From: Shewanella halifaxensis HAW-EB4
Lineage (GTDB): Bacteria > Pseudomonadota > Gammaproteobacteria > Enterobacterales > Shewanellaceae
DNA: 64,000 bases
Direction: 5' to 3'
Assembly (NCBI RefSeq): GCF_000019185.1
Contig: NC_010334.1
Coordinates: 3,162,001 to 3,226,000 of the forward strand
How positions within the stretch are numbered: position 1 is the first letter of the stretch; every line of letters starts with the position of its first letter. Both the position numbers and the translations under genes were made by a program. Below the pieces are notes generated by a model. The model searched no databases and was not told where the DNA came from. It was given only the letters and a program-made list of their open reading frames with translations. Shown piece after piece: positions 26,388 to 36,107 of this stretch.

Positions 26388-27452
26388 CTAACACTCGCGA
26401 TAACTCAAAGTGTAATGGACTCCACGTGCATCTCGCAGTCGCTTTGCAGCCTGCTCTGGCGTAATATCGCGCTGAGTTTCAGCCAGCAACTCATAGCCAA
26501 CCATAAACTTCTTAACGCTAGAGCTTCTAAGCAATGGCGGATAGAAATGCGCATGTAAACGCCACTCTGTATGCTCAAAACCATCGAAAGGCGCGCCTTG
26601 CCAGCCCATAGAGTAGGGAAATGAACACTGAAATAGATTGTCATAGCAGGTCGTCAGCTGTTTTAAGATCTCAGCCAGCGACACTTGCTCTGTTTCACTA
26701 AGCTCAGTCATACGCTTGATGTTAAAACGAGGCAGTAACAGGGTCTCAAATGGCCACGCCGCCCAATAGGGCACCACCACCAGCCAATCGTCATTGTAAA
26801 TAACAACTCGTTCTTGGCGCTCGAGCTCTTTATCTGCGTAATCGGCCAATAAGTTACTGCCATACTGCGCAGTGTAATCCAATAAGTTCTGCTGTTTTTT
26901 TACCACCAAACTCGGTAACTGACTCTGGGCCCAGACTTGTCCGTGAGGATGTGGATTGGAGCAGCCCATAGTTGCGCCCTTGTTTTCAAAAATCTGCACC
27001 CAGACATACCGCTCTGCTAACTCTTCACTCTGGACGCGCCAAGTGTTAACCACTTGCTCTATTTCAGCAATGGATAACTCAGGCAGCGTCTTGGAGTGAT
27101 CGGCAGAGAAACAGATCACGCGGCTCTCTCCTCGCTCGGTGCTAAAGCGAAATAGCGGGTCACTATCGCTGGCCTCAGGGGTATCGGGAACCAAGGCAGA
27201 AAAATCATTTTGAAACACAAAGGTCGCTCGGTAATCTGGATTGACTTCACCGTTGGCTCGCGTATTACCCGCGCACAAGAAACAATTTCTATCGTGTGAT
27301 GGTGAAGCTGAAGGTTCTGCGGCCTCCACCTGCCCAAGCCAAGGTCGCTTCGCTCGATGAGGCGCCAAGAGTACCCACTCAGAAGTCAGAGGGTTATATC
27401 TACGATGAGAGTGTTCATTGGGGTCAAACTGTGGGTCGTTTTTTTGCGTCAT
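26388..27452 (-). CDS. galT: Galactose-1-phosphate uridylyltransferase
   Basis: The ATG at 27452 gives 354 residues, the usual GalT length. It moves UMP between UDP-glucose and galactose-1-phosphate in the Leloir pathway. The zinc-binding CFLC pair lies at about residues 57-60, and the catalytic loop CSNPHPHGQVW carries the nucleophile histidine (His168 and His170 are the HPH pair). RYNPLTSEWVLLAPHRAKRPW near the N-terminus is family-typical. No galK, galE or galM is adjacent; the gene is an orphan here, though a glycosidase locus begins 3 kb away. No good ribosome site precedes the start. Confidence 0.93.
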   Translation of the reverse strand: MTQKNDPQFDPNEHSHRRYNPLTSEWVLLAPHRAKRPWLGQVEAAEPSASPSHDRNCFLCAGNTRANGEVNPDYRATFVFQNDFSALVPDTPEASDSDPLFRFSTERGESRVICFSADHSKTLPELSIAEIEQVVNTWRVQSEELAERYVWVQIFENKGATMGCSNPHPHGQVWAQSQLPSLVVKKQQNLLDYTAQYGSNLLADYADKELERQERVVIYNDDWLVVVPYWAAWPFETLLLPRFNIKRMTELSETEQVSLAEILKQLTTCYDNLFQCSFPYSMGWQGAPFDGFEHTEWRLHAHFYPPLLRSSSVKKFMVGYELLAETQRDITPEQAAKRLRDARGVHYTLSYREC

Positions 27453-27768
27453 TAGCAAGGTTTTTAAGCCGTAGGAGAATACTCCGTATGCTCGGCTAGT
27501 TAAGCTTAAGAGTCATTCCTGAAAAGGCGCTTTTAACTCCTATAAAAACGCTATCCTTGTGATGTTGTCTCCCCTTATTCGGTTAATTTTCATAATAAAA
27601 GGTTCTTGGCTAAGGCATTGCTGATTATTCTAGCTGAGTTAGCTGTGACATAACTCACCTCATATTTTGCCGATAAAAGCGGCTTCCTTTCGATGGCGTT
27701 AAAACAACTTATGTCGTCAATATAAGGAACTCCAACGCTCAATCCTATTTGATTACAAACCTATTTGA
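27453..27768. other. Intergenic region, no gene seen
   Basis: This 316-base AT-rich stretch lies between galT and the LysR remnant. It should carry the galT promoter on the minus strand. I found no ORF, repeat or terminator that I could support. Confidence 0.4.
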
Positions 27769-27966
27769 TTACACACCTTTAAAAGCCTTATTGATACTGG
27801 GCACTTTACCCAAACCGCTGAGAAATGACATATGACTCAGCCGGGCGTGAGCCAGCAGATCCAGAAACTAGAGCAAGCCTGCGGCCACTCTCTTATCACC
27901 CGCCTCAACAAACAATTTGAAATTACCGAGCAAGGTCAACAGGTCTACCAGTGCGCTACCGGATAA
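27769..27966 (+). pseudogene. LysR-type regulator remnant (N-terminal HTH only)
   Basis: Reading in one frame from 27769 gives LHTFKSLIDTGHFTQTAEK, a TGA stop at 27826, then HMTQPGVSQQIQKLEQACGH and a further 24 residues ending in a TAA at 27964. This is the N-terminal helix-turn-helix of a LysR-family regulator, where the stop replaces what is normally a leucine codon. The frame ends about 65 residues in, so the effector domain is missing. There is no good upstream start. It is therefore a decayed gene fragment. A 44-codon product from the internal ATG at 27832 is conceivable but lacks part of the DNA-binding domain. Confidence 0.8.
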
Positions 27967-28215
27967 TAGAAAAACTGTTAAAACACTGCCTAAGCAGCAG
28001 TGATTAATTCAGGTCAGCAATCGTTCAAAAAAAGTCTAACTTAGCTTAGATGTGTAATTTATTTACATTTTTTGGGTTATTCACTTTTTGAACAGCCATT
28101 AGTGTGCGAAAATAACACCAAATTAGTGGTTAACTTTCAGTTAACCACACCTAATAACAGTCGCTATCGATCCTACAAGCCGAAATATCACTTACTTGTT
28201 AAAATAAGACATCAA

Positions 28216-30087
28216 ATGAATTCATATTCGCTCAAGAAAAAAATTCTTCTCTCTGTTGTACTCGCCTTTTCCGTCGTGATCGGACTGCTGTCATGGCAAA
28301 GTTATTCAAGCCAAAAGCAGCTATTATTGCAAAGCAGTGTCGATCAGGTGCGTCAACTTGGTGAACAACAAGCTAAGCGAATAGAAGAGTGGTTAGCTGA
28401 CCGCCAAGGAATTGTTGCCGCAAGCGCCGCAAAAATAAACGGCGATAGTATAAATGTATTGCAGCAAGCGCAGCTATCTGGACCTTTTGAACTGTCCTAT
28501 TTCGGTTCTCAAACCGGCCAGATGCTAGACTCAGACCCGAGTATCGACCGCAGCGGATATGACCCTCGCAGCCGCACCTGGTATCAGCAAGCGATGGCGA
28601 AACAAGGTCCAATTTTAACGAAGCCATATATCGATGTTGCCTATAACATTTTAGTCGTTTCGATGGCGCAGCCCGCCCCAGATGGCGTAGTAGGCGGTGA
28701 CCTATCCATTGCGAGTCTTGTCGATAGTGTTAACAGCATGCAGCTACCGGCAAAGGGTTACGCCATCATGATGCATAAAGATGGCACCGTTATCGCTTAT
28801 AAAGATCATGCTAAGTCGATGGGACCAATACAGAATATCGACCCTCAACTTAATGCCCAGATAGCACCGAAAAGCCGTCAAGCCGGAACGCTGCTACCGC
28901 TATACTTTGCAAGCGAAGGCAAAGATAAGCTAGTTTGGGGAACTGAGATCCCAAATACTGACTGGGAGCTTATTTTTGTACTGGATAAAGACACCCTAGA
29001 AGCTCCTTTGACGAATCTATTGCTGACACAGCTTGGGTTATCGGCTTTAGCGCTTCTATTTAGCGTATTAGCCATCTCTTGGTTTTTAACGATTCTGTTA
29101 GCGCCTCTTGGCCGTGTATCCCAAGCACTCGCTCATATTGCCGATGGTAATGGCGATCTCACTCAGCGCATTGAAATCGACAGCCATGATGAAGTCGGTG
29201 TATTGGCGAGAAGCTTTAATCGCTTTGTGACTAGCCAACATCAGTTGATCAGCCATATCCGTCAGCTGGCCAGTGAACTAGAGACCGATGCCCAGCAAAG
29301 CCTAGTGACTAACCAAACCACGGTCAATGAGCTTCAGCGTCAACAGCAAGAGGTGACGATGGTTGCAACGGCTGTCACAGAGATGGCCAGTGCAACCCAT
29401 GAGATCGCCGCTAATGCCGAAAATACTGCGACTGCAGCCCAGCAATCTGCAACGAGTAGTGAAGAAGGCAAAGGCTTAGTCGATAAGACGCGCAGCACTA
29501 TTAACTCTCTGGCAAACGAAGTAGGCCAAGCCACCGACGTGATTGGAGAGTTAAATCTTCACGCCCAAGCGATTTCAGGCATTTTAACGACGATTCAAGG
29601 CATTGCCGAGCAAACCAACCTGCTAGCACTGAATGCTGCCATCGAAGCGGCACGAGCCGGTGAGCAAGGTCGTGGTTTTGCCGTCGTCGCCGATGAGGTG
29701 AGAGTCTTATCTCGTCGCACACAAGATTCGACGCAAGAGATCTACACCACTATTGAGACACTGCAAAACACCACTCAAAAGGCGGTACAATTGATGCAAA
29801 GCAGCCAAGGTTTGGCGAGCAATAGCGTAGTCGATGTCAATGCGGCGGCTCAGGCGCTTGAGGAGATCACCCAAGCGGTGAATTTAATTTCAGATATGGC
29901 TGGTCAAATCGCCACGGCGGCTGAGGAGCAGACTCAAGTCACTAATGAGATCACTCAAAATACCGTCGCAATTAAAGATGTGACCGACGATATTACCGAA
30001 TCGGCAATGGCGCACTTAAACCAAGCTCAGACCCTAAAAGATAGAGCCGATAACCTGAATTCAAAGGTAGAAACTTTTATCTTATAA
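28216..30087 (+). CDS. Methyl-accepting chemotaxis protein with Cache domain
   Basis: The start is placed at the ATG at 28216, where a typical chemoreceptor N-terminus (MNSYSLKKKILLSVVLAFS) begins; 48 upstream codons in frame look non-coding. The resulting 623 residues comprise a first membrane helix (8-28), a periplasmic double-Cache domain of about 230 residues containing the YDPRSRTWYQQA and TKPYIDVAYN segments, a second helix near 270-295, a HAMP domain, and the signalling domain with EQTNLLALNAAIEAARAGEQ. dCache receptors of this form often bind amino acids or other small organics, but the ligand here is unknown. A terminator follows. Confidence 0.92.
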   Translation: MNSYSLKKKILLSVVLAFSVVIGLLSWQSYSSQKQLLLQSSVDQVRQLGEQQAKRIEEWLADRQGIVAASAAKINGDSINVLQQAQLSGPFELSYFGSQTGQMLDSDPSIDRSGYDPRSRTWYQQAMAKQGPILTKPYIDVAYNILVVSMAQPAPDGVVGGDLSIASLVDSVNSMQLPAKGYAIMMHKDGTVIAYKDHAKSMGPIQNIDPQLNAQIAPKSRQAGTLLPLYFASEGKDKLVWGTEIPNTDWELIFVLDKDTLEAPLTNLLLTQLGLSALALLFSVLAISWFLTILLAPLGRVSQALAHIADGNGDLTQRIEIDSHDEVGVLARSFNRFVTSQHQLISHIRQLASELETDAQQSLVTNQTTVNELQRQQQEVTMVATAVTEMASATHEIAANAENTATAAQQSATSSEEGKGLVDKTRSTINSLANEVGQATDVIGELNLHAQAISGILTTIQGIAEQTNLLALNAAIEAARAGEQGRGFAVVADEVRVLSRRTQDSTQEIYTTIETLQNTTQKAVQLMQSSQGLASNSVVDVNAAAQALEEITQAVNLISDMAGQIATAAEEQTQVTNEITQNTVAIKDVTDDITESAMAHLNQAQTLKDRADNLNSKVETFIL

Positions 30088-30113
30088 AAGATAGCTAGCG
30101 ATAAATAATGTGC

Positions 30114-30162
30114 TAAGGGAAGCCATTGCGTGTGAATATCACAGCAGAGCTTCCCTTTTTTA
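30114..30162 (+). terminator. Terminator after the Cache chemoreceptor
   Basis: The arms AAGGGAAGC and GCTTCCCTT enclose a loop of about 27 bases and are followed by T-rich sequence. The long loop makes it weaker than others here. Confidence 0.6.
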
Positions 30163-30229
30163 TTTGTCAAACCGAGTCATCCCTAAAGCAGCGTCAATCT
30201 CACTCCCCAGCCACCACTCAGTGCAAGGG

Positions 30230-30361
30230 TTATGGCGTGTTCGCAAGCATCGATAGCGGGCTTTCAAACACCACATACATCGCCAATTGATACATCCGAG
30301 TGGTCTTGCTCATCGGGCGATTAAAGTTAATATTAAAGTTATCAGGCTGAGTATTCACCAT
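30230..30361 (-). pseudogene. GH97 glycosidase remnant
   Basis: On the minus strand an open stretch of 43 codons reads MVNTQPDNFNINFNRPMSKT and continues TRMYQLAMYVVFESPLSMLA before a stop. These are hallmark residues of the C-terminal part of GH97 alpha-glucosidases/alpha-galactosidases (SusB-like), especially the QLAMYVVFESPL motif. Nothing matching the rest of the roughly 650-residue enzyme is visible on either side; in the same frame a stop lies shortly upstream. It is a leftover of a deleted gene. It fits the six-hairpin glycosidase, the MelR-like regulator and galT nearby. Confidence 0.7.
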
Positions 30362-30432
30362 GGCGTCAGATTTCCCTAGCTAAGCTTGAGTAAGCAGATC
30401 TACTATTTACCATCAAATACTATCAAAATCAT

Positions 30433-30472
30433 AAAAAAGCAGGTTAAGTCGATACCACTTAACCTGCTTTGG
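30433..30472 (-). terminator. Terminator downstream of the glycosidase lipoprotein
   Basis: The long stem AAAGCAGGTTAAGT / ACTTAACCTGCTTT with a 7-base loop is followed on the minus strand by a T-run. It lies just past the stop of the glycosidase gene. Confidence 0.88.
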
Positions 30473-30482
30473 TTACCTAGCC

Positions 30483-32543
30483 TTATAGGCTGATACTAAT
30501 AGGAGACAGCCCGTCCCAGCTAAACTGCTGCAGATCGCCCTGCTCCTGCTCTATGGTGACATTGAAACCTTGCTCAGTACCTTCCACGCGGCTCACACAA
30601 ACATCGAAATTACTCTCGAAGGCACGAATATGCTTTAAGCACATATTGTCCCAAGTCGCCGGCAGATAAGGGGCGATGTCGAAACGTTTGAAGCCTGTCG
30701 GTTCGATACCGAAAATGCCTTCAGTGACTACCCGAGCATAGAGCGCACTCTCTGCTGATAGGTGGCGCTGATCGCCTTCAGGCCATGCCTCTACCGCGTA
30801 AGGCACATGCTCACCGAGCAAACGCTTACGTGAATAATACTTAAAGTAGCGCATCGCGGTGTCGGTCTCTTGAGCTGCAAAAATGCCTCTAAAGGCATAA
30901 AGTGTCGCCCTATCCCAAAAGGTCTTATTGCCCGCTTCGCTATAGATCCCATCTACACTCCACAGTTGATCAGATAATACAGCCGCTAAGGTTTGATCTT
31001 TACGGTCAAAAATTCCAAAAGAGAATGGCAGCGCAATCCAGGCTCGTAACTTGTCGTTGCCCTGATAGTATTGGTAGGTATCAAAGCCTTGCACACTGGC
31101 GCCAAAGTAACTTTCGATATCTATTGCTAACTTGGTTGCACGCTGTTGATATTCTACTGCAATAGCAGTTCGACCAAGCTCGTTATTCAAATGACTAGAT
31201 GAAACCAAAGCGCCATAGGTCAGCATGTTGGTACTTAAGTTGACGTCTCCTGCTGGAAAACGCCCCTCCAATTCATCGCTGTCCGATGCAATAACGCCCT
31301 CATCAGTTTGCTTAGCGTAACTAAAATCGATACACCAATCGATCAGCGGCAGCAGTGCTTTAGCCTGATCTTCATCGCCATAGGCCAGTGCAAATCGGCT
31401 TGCACCGTAGGCGATCATGGCGCAGTCGCCCCTATCGCCGGCACCGTTCCAAATATCATCCCCTTCGGCAATAATCGAAGATGGAATCGCCTTACCCTCC
31501 TCATTCATAAAGCGAGCAAAGTGCTCAAAGCTATTAATGGCTGACTCATTACCGACATCATTACCTAAAAATGGGAAGAATGGATTGATATATTCCGCCT
31601 GATCATTAGCCCAAATAGCCGCGTAATAACGCCCACCTCCTGGCGCATGCATCAAGCCGCCCTTCGTTCTAAAAATGGACTCTGCGCTTCGAAGCTTGGC
31701 GAACTCAAACATCTTGTTGATGTTCTCATCAGGCGTAATCAGCTGCAGATTATTATTCAAACCCGCTACGTACTGTTGACGTAATTCCAGCTCTTTTACA
31801 GCATCAAACTCACGGTTTTGCCCCGTTTTGGTGGCTTTGAACTCTAGGTAAACAGTTACACTATCATTCGGTTCTAATTCAAATGTCCCCGCTTTATCGC
31901 TAGTCGCTTCTATAAGATAACTGCCGTATACCCCTTGCTCTTTTGCCGTATCGATGTGGTAATCAAGCTCACCAAGTTGCAGTATTTGTGCAGCGTTACC
32001 AGTATTTTTAAAGCTCAGCGCCTCAATCACCACGGGCTGTGTGGTGCTCACAGATACGGTTCGAGTGAGCTCAACACCTTCACCAATTTGGCTCACAAGA
32101 GTCAACCTACCATCTATGCGAGCCTGCTGTAGCCGCTCTTGACTCACTAGCTCGCCATTAAGGCTAATGCTAGGAGACTGGCTCAACGGAAAATCATGAA
32201 TAAGGCTGGCATGAGTATCATTAGGAATGGTGCGCAGCATCGGCCACACCAGCTTTCGCGTTAAGCTCAAATTCCCATTGCTATCACTGCCATAATAGAT
32301 AATGGCCGAGATTTGCTCGCCACTCATCTCAATATGATCTTCATGGCTATCACTCACATCCCATACCAGACCATTAGCGGTTAACTGCCAACGGTCTGTC
32401 AGCCTATCGGCTAAGCCATTTAAATATTGTTTGTTTTCTATTGCGAGTGCATCAGATTCAGGATTATTTACGACTTGAGAGGCGTTAGAACAGGCAGACA
32501 ATATGGCGATGGCACAGGTAGAGGTGGCAAACAGTTTTTTCAT
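30483..32543 (-). CDS. Six-hairpin glycosidase-like lipoprotein
   Basis: This 686-residue protein has a lipoprotein signal peptide with lipobox LSAC (Cys18). Residues of about 30-260 look like a beta-sandwich N-domain. Residues of about 280-640 resemble an (alpha/alpha)6 six-hairpin glycosidase domain, with the acidic segments IWANDQAEYINPFFP, GDDIWNGAGDRGDCA and FWDRATLYAFRG as candidate active-site regions, and a terminal beta-domain. I cannot assign a GH family with confidence. It is probably a membrane-anchored periplasmic or surface enzyme that acts on oligosaccharides. A MelR-like regulator lies upstream on the same strand and a GH97 remnant downstream. Confidence 0.7.
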   Translation of the reverse strand: MKKLFATSTCAIAILSACSNASQVVNNPESDALAIENKQYLNGLADRLTDRWQLTANGLVWDVSDSHEDHIEMSGEQISAIIYYGSDSNGNLSLTRKLVWPMLRTIPNDTHASLIHDFPLSQSPSISLNGELVSQERLQQARIDGRLTLVSQIGEGVELTRTVSVSTTQPVVIEALSFKNTGNAAQILQLGELDYHIDTAKEQGVYGSYLIEATSDKAGTFELEPNDSVTVYLEFKATKTGQNREFDAVKELELRQQYVAGLNNNLQLITPDENINKMFEFAKLRSAESIFRTKGGLMHAPGGGRYYAAIWANDQAEYINPFFPFLGNDVGNESAINSFEHFARFMNEEGKAIPSSIIAEGDDIWNGAGDRGDCAMIAYGASRFALAYGDEDQAKALLPLIDWCIDFSYAKQTDEGVIASDSDELEGRFPAGDVNLSTNMLTYGALVSSSHLNNELGRTAIAVEYQQRATKLAIDIESYFGASVQGFDTYQYYQGNDKLRAWIALPFSFGIFDRKDQTLAAVLSDQLWSVDGIYSEAGNKTFWDRATLYAFRGIFAAQETDTAMRYFKYYSRKRLLGEHVPYAVEAWPEGDQRHLSAESALYARVVTEGIFGIEPTGFKRFDIAPYLPATWDNMCLKHIRAFESNFDVCVSRVEGTEQGFNVTIEQEQGDLQQFSWDGLSPISISL

Positions 32544-32756
32544 AAAGCTCTCGTTATATTTCGCGTTATTCCAGTCAGCTTTTTAGCTAATAATCCTGAC
32601 TGGCCGATGCAGGCTATTAAAACTAATAAAGAAGTTATTGAAACTGATTGAAACACGAACAATCATGAGTTCGCTTACTAGAAAGTCGTAAAGCCTTCCT
32701 AAAAAATCACCTTAACTAATCTGAATGAGCAGAACGTTAGAATATCAGGCTTAGTA

Positions 32757-33635
32757 TTAGCCATTCACCTTACGACGAAACTCCAAAGGTGACATGGCAA
32801 ATTCACGCTGAAAAATATCGTAAAAGCGACTCACGGAACCAAAGCCGGCTTCAAGGGCAATATTGAGCACAGGGCTTTGGGTATCAATCAATAATGCCTG
32901 GGCATGTTGCAGCCTAAGTTGGTTGATGTATTGCTTAATCGACACCTTCATCACCCGATTAAATAGCTTCATGGCATAGTTTTTATGCAGGCCGGTTGAG
33001 CTTGAAACATTTTCAATTGTAATTTTCTGATCGTAATTATCGGCAATATAACGCAGCATGGTTTGAATATGGTTTAAGCCACCAAACACAGGTTTGTCCT
33101 CGCGCTTAACCACTTTATTGGCTAATTCATAGGTGCTGTACTGCTCTATCGACATGCGACGAATACGGCCGCGGATCTCGTTAATCACTTGGCTAGTCAA
33201 AAGCGGTTCATTACCCTTAATATCGGTTTCCCAGATCTGAGTCAGCTGCTTATCACAGGCGTAAAGACTGTCTGAGACAATAACCTCACCATGTAGTAAC
33301 TGGCTAACAAAGCCACTTGGTAGCATCCAGGTCAGAAAAGACGGCAAGGGGATATAGATATTGACCAGTTCACCATTGCCACGAGAGGCGGTCATTTGAT
33401 GGGGAAACGATGCCCAGAAGATGATCATTCGCCCCTCGGGCACGGTGATCTCTTGGCCATTAATCAGATAGTCGGCTGAGCAATCAAACAGGTAATTAAT
33501 TTCAATATGACCATGCCAATGACTGTGCTCCATCACCGCAGGCTTTTTACGATGAAAGCCAAACTGTGTATCTTGAGCCTGCACCGTTAATGGACTGGCC
33601 TCGTTAAAGGCAATTTTTTCGACCCAATCAAACAT
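32757..33635 (-). CDS. MelR-like AraC-family regulator
   Basis: The 292-residue protein aligns well by eye with E. coli MelR, the melibiose operon activator: a cupin-type sensing part with HSHWHGHIEINYLFDCSADY and MIIFWASFPHQMT, then a C-terminal AraC DNA-binding domain (IENVSSSTGLHKNYAMKLFN, NIALEAGFGSVSRFYDIFQR). It lies 213 bases upstream of the glycosidase lipoprotein in the same direction and is its likely regulator, with an alpha-galactoside or related sugar as a plausible inducer. That ligand is inferred from homology. No transporter is adjacent. Confidence 0.85.
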   Translation of the reverse strand: MFDWVEKIAFNEASPLTVQAQDTQFGFHRKKPAVMEHSHWHGHIEINYLFDCSADYLINGQEITVPEGRMIIFWASFPHQMTASRGNGELVNIYIPLPSFLTWMLPSGFVSQLLHGEVIVSDSLYACDKQLTQIWETDIKGNEPLLTSQVINEIRGRIRRMSIEQYSTYELANKVVKREDKPVFGGLNHIQTMLRYIADNYDQKITIENVSSSTGLHKNYAMKLFNRVMKVSIKQYINQLRLQHAQALLIDTQSPVLNIALEAGFGSVSRFYDIFQREFAMSPLEFRRKVNG

Positions 33636-33842
33636 CAGCCTAATCCCTATTATTCACCCGTTTGCTATTGATAGTCTGCTTATTTCAAACCAAGCCATTG
33701 GCCACCAATTCATTGCCAAGCTAATCCATTGCTTAGCTAAGTCATTGGCATACTCAGTCATTACTATACTGAGCAACAAAGTTAACCTACAGGGCTGCGG
33801 TAGACAATTGAAAGTTACTAAACAAGAACTCAAGCTGATGAT

Positions 33843-35879
33843 TTAGGAAGTCGCTTTCTTTGTCTTAGTCATAGCCGTGCTCGCTCTTTTAGCTGGTGTT
33901 TTATTGGCGATAGCCGATTTTGTCGTGGTCGTACTCTTTTTGCCGGAATAGCGACGTTTTTTAAAGCCGCCATCTGGAGACTTAACCCCTTGCAATGATG
34001 TGGGCAGTTGCGAGCCCGCTTGTTCAATCAACCCTTGCAGAGAGTTGACCAAAGGGTCCATAAAACTCTGATATTTAGCCTCTTTACGGCTTATGGCATC
34101 GAGGTTATTTTCCCAAAGTGCTGTCATATCCGGCGTCGTCGCACTTTGGGGTAAGCTGTAAATTAAGCCTTTACCCACCTCTGTGGCCAAAATAGACTTA
34201 CCTTGACGAGTTAAATAGTTACGCTTAAATAACAGCTCAATAATTCCAGCCCGCGTCGCTTCAGTCCCTAAGCCGTCGGTGTCTTTTAAGATTTTACGAA
34301 TTTCACTATCGGTAACATAACGACTGATCCCGGTCATCGCGCCCAGTAATGTCGCATCGGTAAAGTGCTTTGGTGGTTGGGTATTTTTCTCTAATAACTC
34401 ACCGCGTTCACACAGCAGAATTTGGCCTTTTTTGAGGGCTGGAATATTAGCTAGATGCTCGTCATCATCAGTTTGTGACTTTTCACTCGAACTCTTTTCT
34501 TGGCTTGCTTTTGCTGACAGCTTAAGGAGTTGCTTCCAACCTAACGCCACCTCTTGCTTAGCCTTAGTTTTAAATAAACCACCAGCAATGATGATCTCAA
34601 CTTGGGTCTCTTTATAAAGATAAGCCGGATAAAACTGCATCAAGTACTGACGTGCAATTTGCAGATATAACTGCTTCTCAGCCTGGCTAAGGTTAGATAA
34701 ATTAGCTGTTTTTTCGGTAGGCACTATCGCATGGTGGGCGTCGACTTTCTTGTCGTTCCACGCCTTAGACTTAAGTTTGGCATTAGGCTCATCGCAACTA
34801 GACACCAATTCACTCGCGCCGCTAAGCACCGCGCGAATAACACTTGGGGCTAGCCCGTGTTGATCAACTGGCAGGTAACGACTATCTGAGCGGGGATAAG
34901 TGATAAGTTTGTGCTTCTCATATAACGACTGACAGGTATCGAGCACAGCTTTTGCGCTCATACCAAAGCGCTTAGCGGCATCAATCTGCAGTGCCGATAA
35001 GCTATAAGGCAAAGGCGCATTCTGCTTCTTATCTTGAGCGGTTACCTTTTCTACCGTGGCAGGTTGGCCGTTAATGCGACCCACCACATTTTGCGCCAAC
35101 CCTTTTGATAGTACCCGCCCCTCTTCATCCATATAGGGCAGACAGGCTTCACTCGGTTGCCATTTGGCGCTAAAGCGCTCTTGGTTGTCGGTAGCCAGAT
35201 GCGCAAACACTTCATAAAAAGGTTTAGAGACAAACTCGGCAATTTCACCGTCGCGGCGCACCACTAAGCCCAGCACCGGGGTTTGCACCCGCCCAACAGA
35301 CAGCACGCCTTGGTAACCCACCTTACGGCCTTGGATGGTATAAGCACGGGTCATGTTCATACCATAGAGCCAATCGGCGCGGGAACGCGCAAGCGCTGAA
35401 GTCGAAAGGGGAATAAATTCGCGGTTTGAGCGCAACTGTCCTAATGCTCTTTTTACTGCTTGAGGATTTAAATCGCTGATCAACAAGCGCTGCGCATTTT
35501 GTAACTTAGCCCCTTTAACCCCGAGATGGGCGATGATCTCATCGACCAAAAGCTGCCCCTCTCTATCTGGATCGCCAGCATTCACTAATTGAGTCGCCTC
35601 TTTAACTAGGCCTCTAAGTACTGCAATCTGGCCACGCATCTTAGATTTGGGTTTCATCTTCCAGTTATCAGGCACGATCGGTAGATGTTCAAACTTCCAT
35701 GACTTGTATTCAGGCGAATAAGCATCAGGCTCAGCTTGCTCAAGTAGATGGCCGACGCACCAAGAGACACAATCGCCATTTGCAGCGCGAATAAACCCGT
35801 CACCTTTCTTTAAAGGCTTAGGCAATACATCGGCAATGGCTCTACCAAGACTAGGTTTTTCAGCAATATATAAGATCAT
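33843..35879 (-). CDS. topB: DNA topoisomerase III
   Basis: Starting at the ATG at 35879 gives 678 residues, in the range of TopB, a type IA topoisomerase that decatenates DNA. The Toprim domain begins MILYIAEKPSLGRAI (Glu7) and contains AGDPDREGQ (acidic triad at 102-107). The catalytic Tyr328 lies in LITYPRSDSRYL. Further type IA landmarks are SVGRVQTPVLGL and DGLGTEATRA. The C-terminus after residue 630 is a basic Lys/Thr/Ser-rich tail without zinc-binding cysteines. An in-frame TTG two codons upstream is less likely. The gene appears to be alone in its unit. Confidence 0.95.
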   Translation of the reverse strand: MILYIAEKPSLGRAIADVLPKPLKKGDGFIRAANGDCVSWCVGHLLEQAEPDAYSPEYKSWKFEHLPIVPDNWKMKPKSKMRGQIAVLRGLVKEATQLVNAGDPDREGQLLVDEIIAHLGVKGAKLQNAQRLLISDLNPQAVKRALGQLRSNREFIPLSTSALARSRADWLYGMNMTRAYTIQGRKVGYQGVLSVGRVQTPVLGLVVRRDGEIAEFVSKPFYEVFAHLATDNQERFSAKWQPSEACLPYMDEEGRVLSKGLAQNVVGRINGQPATVEKVTAQDKKQNAPLPYSLSALQIDAAKRFGMSAKAVLDTCQSLYEKHKLITYPRSDSRYLPVDQHGLAPSVIRAVLSGASELVSSCDEPNAKLKSKAWNDKKVDAHHAIVPTEKTANLSNLSQAEKQLYLQIARQYLMQFYPAYLYKETQVEIIIAGGLFKTKAKQEVALGWKQLLKLSAKASQEKSSSEKSQTDDDEHLANIPALKKGQILLCERGELLEKNTQPPKHFTDATLLGAMTGISRYVTDSEIRKILKDTDGLGTEATRAGIIELLFKRNYLTRQGKSILATEVGKGLIYSLPQSATTPDMTALWENNLDAISRKEAKYQSFMDPLVNSLQGLIEQAGSQLPTSLQGVKSPDGGFKKRRYSGKKSTTTTKSAIANKTPAKRASTAMTKTKKATS

Positions 35880-36060
35880 CAGCAAGAATTAGGATTACTG
35901 TATAAATTAACAGTAACTGTACCTTGAAGCGCTAAAGGGTGCAAATGAAAGCCGAACGGTCGAGGCTATTTACCAGCGAAGTGACTAGGTTTTACTCAAT
36001 GAGTGTCTATTTTGCAAAGAAGCATTCCCACTTGGCACTTTAAACACAAATGCTAGCGCT

Positions 36061-36090
36061 AAAAAAGCCGAGCTATTGCTCGGCTTGTTT
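36061..36090 (-). terminator. Terminator downstream of purF
   Basis: The stem AAGCCGAGC / GCTCGGCTT with a TATT loop is followed by six T on the minus strand. It lies 18 bases past the purF stop and probably ends the folC-dedD-cvpA-purF run. Confidence 0.9.
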
Positions 36091-36107
36091 CATGGGGCTT
36101 TAGCAAC

